DNA of 64,000 nucleotides from Leifsonia aquatica (GTDB lineage Bacteria; Actinomycetota; Actinomycetes; Actinomycetales; Microbacteriaceae): contig NZ_JACHVP010000001.1 in the NCBI RefSeq assembly GCF_014190775.1, forward strand, positions 1,364,001-1,428,000, written 5' to 3'. The translations under genes were made by a program, and so were the position numbers. Below are positions 11,715-20,212 of the stretch, one piece after another; the stretch's first letter is position 1; every line of letters starts with the position of its first letter. A model generated the notes under the pieces. That model was not told the DNA's origin, did no database searches, and saw only the letters and a program-made list of their open reading frames with translations.

Positions 11715-12724
11715 CCCTGCGCCGCCTCCCGCTCGCGCGCACCGACCGCGGGCGGGCCCGGCACCGCGGCGACGACCTCCGCGATCACGTCCTGCGGGCT
11801 GACCCCGCTGGTCCACGCCGCGACGGTCAGCGTCAGCCGGTGCGCGAGCACCGCGACGGCGACACGCTTGACGTCGTCCGGCAGCACGAAGTCCCGGCCC
11901 GCGAGCACGGCGAGGGCGCGTGCGACGAGCAGGAGCCCCTGCGATCCGCGCGGCGAGGCGCCGACCTCCACGGAGCGGTGGCGTCGCGTCGCCGCGGCGA
12001 GGGCGACGCAGTAGGCGACGATGTCGGGGTCGACATCCACCTGCTCCACCCCGGCCTGCATGGCGAGCAGGGTGTCCGCATCGGTCGCCGGCTCCACCGT
12101 CGCGACCTCGTGGCGGCGCGCGACGCGGGCGAGGAGCACCTGCTGCTCCCCTGCCTGGTCGGGATAGCCGACGCTCAGGCGCACCATGAAGCGGTCGAGC
12201 TGCGCCTCCGGCAGGGCGTACGTGCCCTCCGACTCGATCGGGTTGGCGGTCGCCACGACGTGGAACGGACGCGGCAGCGCGAAGCTGCTCCCCTCCACCG
12301 ACACCTGGCCCTCCGCCATCGCCTCCAGGAGCGCCGACTGCGTCTTGGGCGACGTGCGGTTGATCTCGTCCGCGAGGAACAGCCCGGTGAACACCGGACC
12401 GGGCCGGAACTCGAACTCGGCCGACTGGGGCAGGTACACGAACGAGCCGGTGATGTCGGACGGAAGAAGGTCGGGCGTGCACTGCAGACGGCGGAACTCC
12501 AGCCCGACGGCCGACGCGATCGATCGGGCGGCGAGGGTCTTGCCGAGCCCCGGGACGTCCTCGAACAGGACGTGGCCGCCTGCGAGAATCGTCGCCAGCG
12601 CCAGGGTGAGCGGCTCGCGCATCCCGACCACGACGGATTCGACGCGCTCGAGGACGGCGGCGCCGAGCCGGGCCACGTCCGCGACGGGCAGTGCGGCCGG
12701 CTGTGCGGCGGGGGTGGTGGTCAT
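11711..12724 (-). CDS. moxR: MoxR family AAA+ ATPase
   Basis: This 337-residue AAA+ ATPase of the MoxR family acts as a chaperone-like remodelling enzyme. Visible motifs are Walker A in FEDVPGLGKTLAARSIA, Walker B in GLFLADEINRTSPKTQSALLEAMAEGQV, sensor 1 in FHVVATANPIE, an arginine-finger region EAQLDRFMVRLSVGYP, and a C-terminal lid with ASPRGSQGLLLVARA. The start is ATG at 12724, with AGGAG 4 nt upstream; longer in-frame extensions upstream lack family similarity. It lies in a five-gene operon (14017 to 9835) and overlaps the DUF58 gene. Its client is unknown; the surrounding genes suggest a membrane or envelope process. Confidence 0.94.
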   Translation of the reverse strand: MTTTPAAQPAALPVADVARLGAAVLERVESVVVGMREPLTLALATILAGGHVLFEDVPGLGKTLAARSIASAVGLEFRRLQCTPDLLPSDITGSFVYLPQSAEFEFRPGPVFTGLFLADEINRTSPKTQSALLEAMAEGQVSVEGSSFALPRPFHVVATANPIESEGTYALPEAQLDRFMVRLSVGYPDQAGEQQVLLARVARRHEVATVEPATDADTLLAMQAGVEQVDVDPDIVAYCVALAAATRRHRSVEVGASPRGSQGLLLVARALAVLAGRDFVLPDDVKRVAVAVLAHRLTLTVAAWTSGVSPQDVIAEVVAAVPGPPAVGAREREAAQG

Positions 12725-12776
12725 GGTGCTCCTGATGGTCGAGGTCGTGGGATGTTCGCCGGGTCGGGGTGGCCCG

Positions 12777-13286
12777 TCAGCCGCCACCGCGATCCACGGC
12801 GCCGGCCAGGCCCTCGACCCTGCCGAGCACGGCGACGAACTCCGCCGTGGTCGGGGCGGCAGCGCTCCCGCGGCGCAGCAGGGCGGGCGCCCCGTCGCCG
12901 AGGAGCCGGCGCACGTCGTCCCCGGCAGCGGGATCGTCGAGGTCGACGCCGCGCAGCGCGAGCGCCTCCGTCGCAAGGGTCCGCAGCCGGCGGACGGCGT
13001 CCGAGGAGACATGCCCGCCGCGCAGACCGCGCGAGCGGGCGGCGACCGACCAGCCGAGCTGCGCGATATCGCGCCGCGAGCCCGGCCTCAGTGCGGGCTC
13101 GGGAGCCGGCCAGCCGACATCCGCCTGATCCCCGAGCAGCGAGAGGCACACCGCGAGAGCGATGAGCACGCCGCCGAGACCGATCGCGTGCGGGGCGTCC
13201 ATCCCGAGCAGCCAGGCCAGGAACCCGACCACGATGCCGAGCAGCGCACTGCCGATGAGGCGCCGCAGCGTCCGCGCTCGGCTCAC
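12777..13286 (-). CDS. small membrane protein of the MoxR cluster
   Basis: This 169-residue protein of unknown function has two transmembrane helices close to the N-terminus (about 10-50, SALLGIVVGFLAWLLGM and GLGGVLIALAVCLSLLG). A cytoplasmic, charged alpha-helical tail rich in Arg, Ala and Leu follows (about 60-169). The GTG start at 13286 overlaps the stop of the DUF4129 gene (GTGA), and the moxR start is only 52 nt downstream. The gene appears conserved in position in actinobacterial MoxR clusters, but I recognise no functional family. A partner or substrate-presenting role with MoxR is inference. Confidence 0.75.
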   Translation of the reverse strand: MSRARTLRRLIGSALLGIVVGFLAWLLGMDAPHAIGLGGVLIALAVCLSLLGDQADVGWPAPEPALRPGSRRDIAQLGWSVAARSRGLRGGHVSSDAVRRLRTLATEALALRGVDLDDPAAGDDVRRLLGDGAPALLRRGSAAAPTTAEFVAVLGRVEGLAGAVDRGGG

Positions 13287-14017
13287 CGCGACTCCCCCGG
13301 TCTGCTCACGGCCGGCTCGCCCTGCCACGACGCGCGCAGCGACGCCAGCGCAGCGCGCGCCGCCTGGACGTCCGCCGGGGTGACCGGCCCGTTCCCGAAG
13401 CGGACGCGCTGGTAGATCTCGAGCAGGGCGCGCGCCGCCGCTCGGTCGGGCCCGACCCGGACGATCACGCGGGCGACGAACTCGCCCGGCGTCTCGGCGG
13501 GCAGCCGGCGGACGCCGGAGTCGGCGGCGCCCTCCTCCAGGCCGAGCCAGGCGAGCTCGATCGCACCACGAGCCTCGCGGGGCGCGTCCAACGCGTCGAG
13601 AGCGCGATCGAGCCCACGCCGCACCGGTTCGGGCCGCGGCTCCTCGGGGGCGTCCGGGAGGTCGCCCTCCGTCGCGACGCCGAGGATGGCGACGGGAGGG
13701 ACCTCTCGCGGGCGGAGGCGGCGGCGCAGGTACCGCCAGAGGAACGCGAGCGCGACGGCCACGCCCAGGACGATGAGCGCGACCACCAGCCACGACAGAT
13801 CGAGGTGGAGGGGTTGCGCCGCCTCCTGCGGCTCCGGTGTTCCCGTCGTGACGGCAGCGCTGTGCGGAGGCGGGGTGAGTTCGGCGTCCGGCAGCTGGAT
13901 CCGCGGCGGGCTGAACGTCGGGGAGCCCTGCGTCGCGATCGCCACGGCGGCGACAGCGAGCAGCGCGCCGGCTGCGGCGGGGACGACCCACCGCTGCCAC
14001 GCCGTCTTGGAGCTCAC
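13283..14017 (-). CDS. DUF4129 domain-containing membrane protein
   Basis: This 244-residue protein begins with an N-terminal membrane segment (about 10-28), then a roughly 45-residue Pro/Thr-rich extracytoplasmic stretch. A second transmembrane helix (LSWLVVALIVLGVAVALAFLW, about 74-94) leads to a cytoplasmic DUF4129 domain (AIELAWLGLEEG ... ETPGEFVARVIV ... LEIYQRVRFG). DUF4129 proteins recur with MoxR and DUF58 genes and sometimes with transglutaminase-like proteins. The likely start is GTG at 14017. The gene begins only 15 nt after uvrB, so transcription may read through from uvrB. It is the first gene of the MoxR cluster; its biochemical role is unknown. Confidence 0.82.
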   Translation of the reverse strand: MSSKTAWQRWVVPAAAGALLAVAAVAIATQGSPTFSPPRIQLPDAELTPPPHSAAVTTGTPEPQEAAQPLHLDLSWLVVALIVLGVAVALAFLWRYLRRRLRPREVPPVAILGVATEGDLPDAPEEPRPEPVRRGLDRALDALDAPREARGAIELAWLGLEEGAADSGVRRLPAETPGEFVARVIVRVGPDRAAARALLEIYQRVRFGNGPVTPADVQAARAALASLRASWQGEPAVSRPGESR

Positions 14018-14032
14018 CCTGCCACCGTAGCG

Positions 14033-16099
14033 TCAGCCCAGGTGCCCGGCCTTCTCCATCTGCCGCAGGTCGCGCTTGAGGTCGGAGAGCTCGTCGCGCA
14101 GGCGCGCCGCCAGCTCGAACTTCAGCTCGCCGGCCGCGGCGAGCATCTGCTGGTTGAGGTCGGCGATCAGCCCTTCGAGCTCGGCCGCCCCCTGCGCGGC
14201 GATGCCGCCGTTGCGCAGGTTGGGCGTCGGGCTCTTGCGCTTCTGCTCGCGACCGGCGAGCATCCGGGCCGTGTCGGCCTCTTCGCGGGCGAGGACGTCC
14301 GTGATGTCGGCGATCCGCTTGCGCAGCGGCTGCGGGTCGATGCCGTTGACCCGGTTGTACTCGACCTGCTTCTCGCGGCGCCGATCGGTCTCCTCGATGG
14401 CGCGCTTCATCGAATCGGTGAGCACGTCCGCGTACATGTGGACCTGTCCCGACACGTTTCGGGCAGCACGGCCGATGGTCTGGATGAGCGACGTCGACGA
14501 GCGGAGGAAGCCCTCCTTGTCGGCGTCGAGGATCGCGACCAGCGACACCTCGGGCAGGTCGAGTCCCTCGCGCAGCAGGTTGATGCCCACGAGCACGTCG
14601 TAGACACCGGCGCGCAGCTCGGTGAGCAGCTCGACGCGTCGGAGCGTGTCGACGTCGGAGTGCAGATAGCGCACCTTCACGCCGGCCTCGGCCAGGAAGT
14701 CGGTCAGCTCCTCGGCCATCTTCTTCGTGAGCGTCGTCACGAGGATGCGCTCGTCGCGCTCGACGCGCACCCGGATCTCCTCGAGGAGGTCGTCGATCTG
14801 GCCCTTGGTCGGCTTCACGACGATCTCGGGGTCGACGAGTCCCGTCGGGCGGATGATCTGCTCGACGATGCCGTCGGCGATCCCCATCTCGTACTGCCCC
14901 GGCGTCGCGGAGAGGTAGACCGTCTGGCCGACGCGGTCCTTGAACTCGTTCCAGCGCAGCGGCCGGTTGTCGAGGGCGCTCGGCAGGCGGAAGCCGTGCT
15001 CGACGAGCGTGCGCTTGCGCGACGCGTCGCCCTCGTACATCGCGCCGATCTGCGGGACGGTCACGTGCGACTCGTCGATCACGACCAGGAAGTCGTCCGG
15101 GAAGTAGTCGAGGAGGCAGTTCGGCGCCTCGCCCGCCTGCCGGCCGTCGATGTGCCGGGAGTAGTTCTCGATGCCCGAGCAGAAGCCGATCTGCTCCATC
15201 ATCTCGAGGTCGAACTGGGTGCGCATGCGCAGGCGCTGCGCCTCCAGGAGCTTGCCCTCGCGCTCCAGCTCGACGAGCCGGTCGTGGAGCTCGGTCTGGA
15301 TGGTGCCGATCGCGCGCTGCATCGTCACCGGGCTGGCGGCATAGTGCGTCGCCGGGAACACCGAGACGGCATCGAGCTTCGAGATGACGTTGCCGGTGAG
15401 CGGGTGCAGCGAGTACAGCGCCTCGATCTCGTCGCCGAACATCTCGATGCGGATCGCGTGCTCCTCGTAGACCGGGATGATCTCGATCGTGTCGCCCCGC
15501 ACGCGGAACTTGCCGCGCGAGAAGTCGACGTCGTTGCGCTCGTACTGCATGTTCACGAACCGGCGGATGAGGGCGTCACGGCCGATCGACTGACCCACCT
15601 GGAGCGCGACCATGGCCTCCAGGTACTCCTCGGCCGCACCGAGACCGTAGATGCACGAGACGGTGGAGACCACGACGACATCGCGCCGGCTGAGGAGCGA
15701 GTTCGTGGTGGAGTGGCGCAGACGCTCCACCTCCGAGTTGATCGACGAGTCCTTCTCGATGAAGGTGTCCGTCTGCGGGACGTAGGCCTCGGGCTGGTAG
15801 TAGTCGTAGTACGAGACGAAGTACTCGACGGCGTTGTTGGGCAGCAGCTCGCGGAACTCGTTGGCGAGCTGCGCGGCGAGGGTCTTGTTGTGGGCGAGCA
15901 CCAGGGTGGGGCGCTGCACCTGTTCGATCAGCCAGGCGGTCGTCGCCGACTTGCCGGTTCCGGTGGCGCCGAGCAGCACGACGTCGGTCTCGCCTGCGTT
16001 GATCCGGCCCGCGAGTTCGGCGATCGCCTGCGGCTGGTCACCACTCGGGGTGTACTCGCTGACGACCTCGAAGGGGCGGACGGCGCGCGTGGGTTCCAT
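14033..16099 (-). CDS. uvrB: excinuclease ABC subunit B (UvrB)
   Basis: UvrB is the central damage-verifying helicase-like ATPase of nucleotide excision repair; it receives DNA from UvrA and binds UvrC. The 688-residue protein contains Walker A ([16 protein letters not shown]), the beta-hairpin that locks DNA ([20 protein letters not shown]), helicase motif II (VVIDESHVT), motifs V/VI ([25 protein letters not shown]), and the C-terminal UVR domain ([19 protein letters not shown]). The start is ATG at 16099. No SOS box is evident in the short 62-nt gap to coaE, unlike uvrA. uvrB may be transcribed with coaE upstream, and possibly on into the DUF4129 gene. Confidence 0.98.
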   Translation of the reverse strand: MEPTRAVRPFEVVSEYTPSGDQPQAIAELAGRINAGETDVVLLGATGTGKSATTAWLIEQVQRPTLVLAHNKTLAAQLANEFRELLPNNAVEYFVSYYDYYQPEAYVPQTDTFIEKDSSINSEVERLRHSTTNSLLSRRDVVVVSTVSCIYGLGAAEEYLEAMVALQVGQSIGRDALIRRFVNMQYERNDVDFSRGKFRVRGDTIEIIPVYEEHAIRIEMFGDEIEALYSLHPLTGNVISKLDAVSVFPATHYAASPVTMQRAIGTIQTELHDRLVELEREGKLLEAQRLRMRTQFDLEMMEQIGFCSGIENYSRHIDGRQAGEAPNCLLDYFPDDFLVVIDESHVTVPQIGAMYEGDASRKRTLVEHGFRLPSALDNRPLRWNEFKDRVGQTVYLSATPGQYEMGIADGIVEQIIRPTGLVDPEIVVKPTKGQIDDLLEEIRVRVERDERILVTTLTKKMAEELTDFLAEAGVKVRYLHSDVDTLRRVELLTELRAGVYDVLVGINLLREGLDLPEVSLVAILDADKEGFLRSSTSLIQTIGRAARNVSGQVHMYADVLTDSMKRAIEETDRRREKQVEYNRVNGIDPQPLRKRIADITDVLAREEADTARMLAGREQKRKSPTPNLRNGGIAAQGAAELEGLIADLNQQMLAAAGELKFELAARLRDELSDLKRDLRQMEKAGHLG

Positions 16100-16161
16100 G
16101 CGTCAAGCCTAGGCCGGACCACCGACACCGGGGCCGCCTCTCGCTCAGAGCGGAACCCGGG

Positions 16162-16764
16162 TCAGGAGCGCGACCGGAGCCGATCCCAGAGCGCGTCGAC
16201 CTGCTGCCGAGTGTGCTCGAGCGAGCCGTCCGTGTCGATCACGATGTCGGCGACGGCGAGGCGCTCCTCGTCGGTCGCCTGCGAGCGGATGCGGCGCTCG
16301 GCCTCGGCGCGGTCCATGCCGCGCAGCGCGACGAGGCGGTCGATGCGCGTCTCGGCCGCGGCGTGTGCGACGACGACGAGCTCGAACGGGTACTCGTTCG
16401 CCGACTCCACCAGCAGCGGCACGTCGTACACGACGATCGCGTCGGGATCCGCTGCAGCGGCCGCTGCGAACCGAGCGGTCGACTCGGCCAGGACGGCGGG
16501 ATGGGTGATGCCGTTGAGCGCGAGCCGCGCCTCCTCGTCGGCGAACACGATCGCACCGAGGGCCGGCCGGTCGAGGCTCCCGTCCGCCGCGATCACGCCG
16601 GGGCCGAAGCGCTCCGCGATCGCGGCCAGGGCCGGACGGCCGGGTTCGACGACCTCCCGGGCGATGCGATCGGCGTCCACGACGACGGCGCCGTGCTCGG
16701 CGAGGCGGGACGCGATGGTCGATTTGCCGGAGGCGATCCCGCCGGTGAGTCCGATCAGCTGCAC
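16162..16764 (-). CDS. coaE: dephospho-CoA kinase (CoaE)
   Basis: This enzyme catalyses the last step of coenzyme A synthesis, ATP-dependent 3'-phosphorylation of dephospho-CoA. The 200-residue protein has the P-loop LTGGIASGKSTIASRL at residues 6-21, the substrate-binding DADRIAREVV segment, and VVYDVPLLVES and the lid region RSQATDEERLAVADIVIDTDG typical of the family. The start is GTG at 16764. Some actinobacterial CoaE proteins carry a C-terminal UPF0157/GrpB extension; this one does not. It lies just after rpsA and a terminator, in the rpsA-coaE-uvrB order conserved in actinobacteria. Confidence 0.96.
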   Translation of the reverse strand: MQLIGLTGGIASGKSTIASRLAEHGAVVVDADRIAREVVEPGRPALAAIAERFGPGVIAADGSLDRPALGAIVFADEEARLALNGITHPAVLAESTARFAAAAAADPDAIVVYDVPLLVESANEYPFELVVVAHAAAETRIDRLVALRGMDRAEAERRIRSQATDEERLAVADIVIDTDGSLEHTRQQVDALWDRLRSRS

Positions 16765-16780
16765 CCGTCCAGCTTAACGG

Positions 16781-16815
16781 CCGAACGGCCGGCCCCGAGG
16801 GGACCGGCCGTTCGG
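16781..16815 (-). terminator. strong hairpin terminator after rpsA
   Basis: A 16-bp inverted repeat (CCGAACGGCCGGCCCC / GGGACCGGCCGTTCGG, one G-U pair) with a 3-nt loop begins 26 nt beyond the rpsA stop and precedes the coaE start. It lacks a clear U-tract but is very stable, as is typical for this lineage. Confidence 0.82.
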
Positions 16816-16841
16816 TGAGACGTGCTCCGAGGAGACGTGAC

Positions 16842-18284
16842 TCAGTTGTTGGAGCTGAGCTTCTCGCGCAGGGCGGCGAGGGACTCGTCGTCGGCGAGGG
16901 TTCCGCCGTTGCCGGTCTCGCTCGAGTAGGTCGAGGTGCCGCTGTCGGCAGCAGCCTCTTCGAGGCCCTTGGCGACCTGGCGCTTGTGCGCCTCCCAGCG
17001 AGCCTGAGCGGCGGCGTACTGCTGCTCCCACTCCTCGCGCTGGGTGTCGAAGCCTTCCTTCCACTCGTTCGTCTCCGGGTCGAAGCCCTCGGGGTACTTG
17101 TAGTTCCCCTGGTCGTCGTACTCGGTGACCATGCCGTAGAGGGCCGGGTCGAACTCGGTGCCCTCGGGGTCGACGCCCTCGTTGGCCTGCTTGAGGCTGA
17201 GCGAGATGCGGCGGCGCTCCAGGTCGATGTCGATGACCTTGACGAAGACCTCGTCGCCGACCGACACGACCTGCTCGGCGAGCTCGACGTGCTTGCCGGA
17301 GAGCTCCGAGATGTGCACCAGACCCTCGATGCCGTCCGCGACGCGGACGAACGCACCGAACGGAACCAGCTTCGTGACCTTGCCCGGCGCGACCTGACCG
17401 ATCGCGTGGGTGCGGGCGAAGACCTGCCACGGGTCCTCCTGGGTCGCCTTCAGCGACAGCGAGACACGCTCGCGGTCCAGGTCGACCTCGAGGATCTCGA
17501 CGGTGACCTCCTGGCCCACCTCGACGACCTCGGAGGCGTGCTCGATGTGCTTCCAGGAGAGCTCCGACACGTGGACGAGACCGTCGACGCCGCCGAGGTC
17601 CACGAACGCACCGAAGTTGACGATCGAGGAGACGACGCCCTTGCGGACCTGGCCCTTGTGCAGGTTGTTGAGGAACGTGGTGCGCGACTCGGACTGCGTC
17701 TGCTCGAGCAGGGCGCGGCGCGACAGCACGACGTTGTTGCGGTTCTTGTCCAGCTCGAGGATCTTGGCCTCGATCTCCTGGCCCAGGTACGGGGTCAGGT
17801 CGCGGACGCGACGCAGCTCGATGAGCGACGCCGGGAGGAAGCCGCGCAGGCCGATGTCGACGATGAGACCACCCTTGACGACCTCGATGACCGTACCGGT
17901 GACGACACCGTCGGCCTCCTTGATCTTCTCCACGTCGCCCCACGCGCGCTCGTACTGCGCACGCTTCTTGGACAGGATGAGTCGGCCTTCCTTGTCCTCC
18001 TTCTGGAGAACGAGGGCTTCGACCGTGTCGCCGACCTCGACGACCTCGGTGGGGTCGACGTCGTGCTTGATGGAAAGCTCGCGCGAGGGGATGACACCCT
18101 CGGTCTTGTAACCGACGTCGAGGAGGACCTCGTCCCGGTCGATCTTGACGACGGTGCCCTCGATGAGGTCTCCGTCGTTGAAGAACTTCAGCGTCTTTTC
18201 GACCGCGGCAAGAAAGTCCTCTGCGGACCCGATGTCGTTGACGGCGACCTGCTTCGGCGCCTTGTCGGTCGTTGCGGTTGTCAT
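16842..18284 (-). CDS. rpsA: 30S ribosomal protein S1
   Basis: Ribosomal protein S1 binds mRNA leaders and helps initiation of translation. The 480-residue protein contains four S1 OB-fold repeats. They are visible as DLIEGTVVKIDRDEVLLDVG (about residue 37), GVVTGTVIEVVKGGLIVDIG, GQVRKGVVSSIVNFGAFVDL and GQVAPGKVTKLVPFGAFVRV, followed by an acidic, low-complexity C-terminal tail (about 375-480). This four-domain form is the actinobacterial type, shorter than the six-domain enterobacterial S1. The start is ATG at 18284 (MTTATTDKA); an in-frame upstream extension to 18374 looks non-coding. A promoter candidate (18389-18418) and a terminator (16781-16815) suggest a single-gene transcript. Confidence 0.97.
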   Translation of the reverse strand: MTTATTDKAPKQVAVNDIGSAEDFLAAVEKTLKFFNDGDLIEGTVVKIDRDEVLLDVGYKTEGVIPSRELSIKHDVDPTEVVEVGDTVEALVLQKEDKEGRLILSKKRAQYERAWGDVEKIKEADGVVTGTVIEVVKGGLIVDIGLRGFLPASLIELRRVRDLTPYLGQEIEAKILELDKNRNNVVLSRRALLEQTQSESRTTFLNNLHKGQVRKGVVSSIVNFGAFVDLGGVDGLVHVSELSWKHIEHASEVVEVGQEVTVEILEVDLDRERVSLSLKATQEDPWQVFARTHAIGQVAPGKVTKLVPFGAFVRVADGIEGLVHISELSGKHVELAEQVVSVGDEVFVKVIDIDLERRRISLSLKQANEGVDPEGTEFDPALYGMVTEYDDQGNYKYPEGFDPETNEWKEGFDTQREEWEQQYAAAQARWEAHKRQVAKGLEEAAADSGTSTYSSETGNGGTLADDESLAALREKLSSNN

Positions 18285-18369
18285 GTAGTGGATGCTCCGT
18301 AATGGACAGAAATCAGGCCGGTCGCGAACTCGAAGTCGTGTTTCCCGCGAACGGCAGGTGGATGTGGAT

Positions 18370-18383
18370 GTCACACAAGTGAC
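18370..18383. promoter_or_regulatory. 14-bp palindrome at the predicted rpsA transcription start
   Basis: The palindrome GTCAC-ACAA-GTGAC lies 5 nt downstream of the predicted rpsA -10 element. It could be an operator or a small hairpin at the 5' end of the mRNA. No factor can be named from sequence. Confidence 0.35.
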
Positions 18384-18388
18384 GGTCT

Positions 18389-18418
18389 AGTCTACCCAGC
18401 CGACGCCTCGCGCAGCAA
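18389..18418 (-). promoter_or_regulatory. candidate sigma-70-type promoter of rpsA
   Basis: On the minus strand, TTGCTG (18418-18413) and TAGACT (18394-18389) are separated by 18 nt and fit a housekeeping promoter. The predicted start near 18382 gives a leader of about 100 nt before the rpsA ATG. Upstream of it the DUF885 terminator isolates the unit. Confidence 0.55.
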
Positions 18419-18434
18419 CCCGCGGTCTCGGCAC

Positions 18435-18472
18435 GACGGGGCGGGAGCGTGCACGCACGTCCCCGCCCCGTC
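18435..18472 (-). terminator. GC-rich hairpin terminator after the DUF885 gene
   Basis: A long dyad (GACGGGGCGGG... / ...CCCGCCCCGTC, with imperfect inner pairing) starts 17 nt beyond the stop of the DUF885 gene and lies before the rpsA promoter. It would end a polA-DUF885 transcript. Confidence 0.7.
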
Positions 18473-18488
18473 ATTCGTGTCCGACAGC

Positions 18489-20162
18489 TCAGTCGAGCAG
18501 CGCCGATTTCAGCGTGTCCAGGCCGACGCCGCCGATGTCGAGCGCCTTCTTGTGGAACGCCTTGATGTCGAAGGACGCCCCCTCCCGGCGCGCGTACTCG
18601 TCGCGCAGCTGCTCCCAGATGCGCTGGCCGATCTTGTACGACGGCGCCTGTCCCGGCCAGCCGAGGTAGCGGTTGACCTCGAAGCGCACGAACCCGTCGT
18701 TCATGTTCACGTTCCTGCCGAGGAACTCGAACGCGTACTCCCCCGTCCACGGTCCCGAGCCGTCGGGCAGCTGCTTCTCGAGGTGCACGCCGATGTCGAG
18801 GACGACGCGCGCCGCGCGCATCCGCTGGCCGTCGAGCATGCCCAGGCGGTCGGCCGGGTCGTCGAGGTAGCCGAGCTGCTCCATCAGGCGCTCCGCGTAG
18901 AGGGCCCAGCCCTCGGCGTGACCGGAGGTGCCCGCGATGCGGCGCCACGAGTTCAGCTGCGCCTTGTTGTAGGTCGCCTGGGCGATCTGCAGGTGGTGAC
19001 CCGGGACGCCCTCGTGGTACACCGTCGTCAGCTCGCGCCAGGTGTCGAACTCGGTCACGCCCTCGGGAACGCTCCACCACATCCGGCCGGCGCGCGCGAA
19101 GTCGTCGCTCGGGCCGGTGTAGTAGATGCCGCCCTCCTGCGTCGGGGCGATCATGCACTCGAGGCGGCGGATCTCGGTCGGGATGTCGAAGTGCGACTTG
19201 CCGAGCTCCTCGATCGCGCGGTCGCTCGTCTCCTGCATCCACTTCTTCAGCGCGTCCGTGCCGTGCAGCTTGCGGCTCGGGTCGCCGTCCAGGAAGGCGA
19301 TGGCCTCCAGGACGCTCGCGCCCGGCTTGATCTCCTTGGCGATGGCCTCCTGCTCGGCGACCATGCGGTTGAGCTCCTCGATGCCCCACTCGTACGTCTC
19401 GTCGAGGTCGACGGTCGCGCCGAGGAAGTCGCGGGAGGCGAGGGCGTAGAGCTCGCGGCCGACCGCGTCCTTCTCGGGCGCGTGCGGTGCGAGCTCGTTC
19501 TGCAGGAAGTCGGCGAGCTTGGCATACGCGGCCGCGGACTCCTTCGCGCCGGCCGTCAGGTCGGACGCGAGGGTCTCGGGCAGCGTGCCCTCGGCGGTCT
19601 TCGCGCCCGAGGCCAGCTCGAAGAAGAAGCCGGTGTCCGCGACCTGCTTGTTGGCCTGGGCGAGCACTTCGCGCACCTGGCGGATCGCGGGCACGTTGCC
19701 GTCGGCGATGCCGCTGCGGAGGGTCTCGATGTAGCCGTCCATCGCGGCCGGGAGGTTGTGGAGCCGCTTCGCGACGTTGCCCCAGTCGTCCTCGGTGTCG
19801 GTCGGCACGAGGTCGAAGATCTCGCGCAGGCCCTGGGCCGGCGACGCGATCACGTTGAGGTCGCGCTGGGCGAAGCCGGCGTCGTGCTTCTCCACCGTGA
19901 GCTGCAGCTCACGGGTGAGGTCGAGCTTCGTGATGCGGTCGATCTCGTCGACGGGTTCAGCGGCCTCGATGGCGGCCAGCGCCTTCTTCACCTCGCCGAT
20001 GGTGCGTTCGGAGCCCGCCGGCGAGTAGTCCGCGTACTCGCCCTCTCGGCCGGGTCGGCCGAGCCAGACGTGGAACTCGGGGTTGAGCTCGAGTTGGGTG
20101 TCGACCCAGGCCTCAGCGATCGTGTCGATCGGCGTGGGTTCGCGCTTCTCTGCGTTCGTCAT
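18489..20162 (-). CDS. DUF885 family putative zinc metallopeptidase
   Basis: This 557-residue cytoplasmic protein (no signal peptide) belongs to the DUF885 family. The key feature is HEGVPGHHLQIAQA near residue 380, a variant of the HExxH zinc-metallopeptidase helix, followed by a downstream acidic segment GHAEGWALYAERLMEQLG that could supply the third ligand (Glu). These features recall M3/M32-like peptidases, so a peptidase role is likely, but the substrate is unknown. The start is ATG at 20162, 50 nt after polA, with a GGAG very close to the ATG. It is probably transcribed from the polA promoter and ends at the hairpin at 18435-18472. Confidence 0.88.
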   Translation of the reverse strand: MTNAEKREPTPIDTIAEAWVDTQLELNPEFHVWLGRPGREGEYADYSPAGSERTIGEVKKALAAIEAAEPVDEIDRITKLDLTRELQLTVEKHDAGFAQRDLNVIASPAQGLREIFDLVPTDTEDDWGNVAKRLHNLPAAMDGYIETLRSGIADGNVPAIRQVREVLAQANKQVADTGFFFELASGAKTAEGTLPETLASDLTAGAKESAAAYAKLADFLQNELAPHAPEKDAVGRELYALASRDFLGATVDLDETYEWGIEELNRMVAEQEAIAKEIKPGASVLEAIAFLDGDPSRKLHGTDALKKWMQETSDRAIEELGKSHFDIPTEIRRLECMIAPTQEGGIYYTGPSDDFARAGRMWWSVPEGVTEFDTWRELTTVYHEGVPGHHLQIAQATYNKAQLNSWRRIAGTSGHAEGWALYAERLMEQLGYLDDPADRLGMLDGQRMRAARVVLDIGVHLEKQLPDGSGPWTGEYAFEFLGRNVNMNDGFVRFEVNRYLGWPGQAPSYKIGQRIWEQLRDEYARREGASFDIKAFHKKALDIGGVGLDTLKSALLD

Positions 20163-20212
20163 GCTCCGAGCCTATTCCGAAGCCCGGCTCCCGCGCCGCC
20201 CGCGCCCCGGGG

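Noticed and set aside
13805-16777. Plus-strand open frame of 990 codons opposite uvrB and coaE
   Set aside because: Antisense shadow; low-complexity Arg/Asp/Val-rich translation without motifs.
16145-17356. Minus-strand open frame in another phase of the rpsA-coaE region, considered as a CoaE fusion
   Set aside because: Only out-of-frame shadow sequence; CoaE is a normal 200-residue protein ending at 16162.
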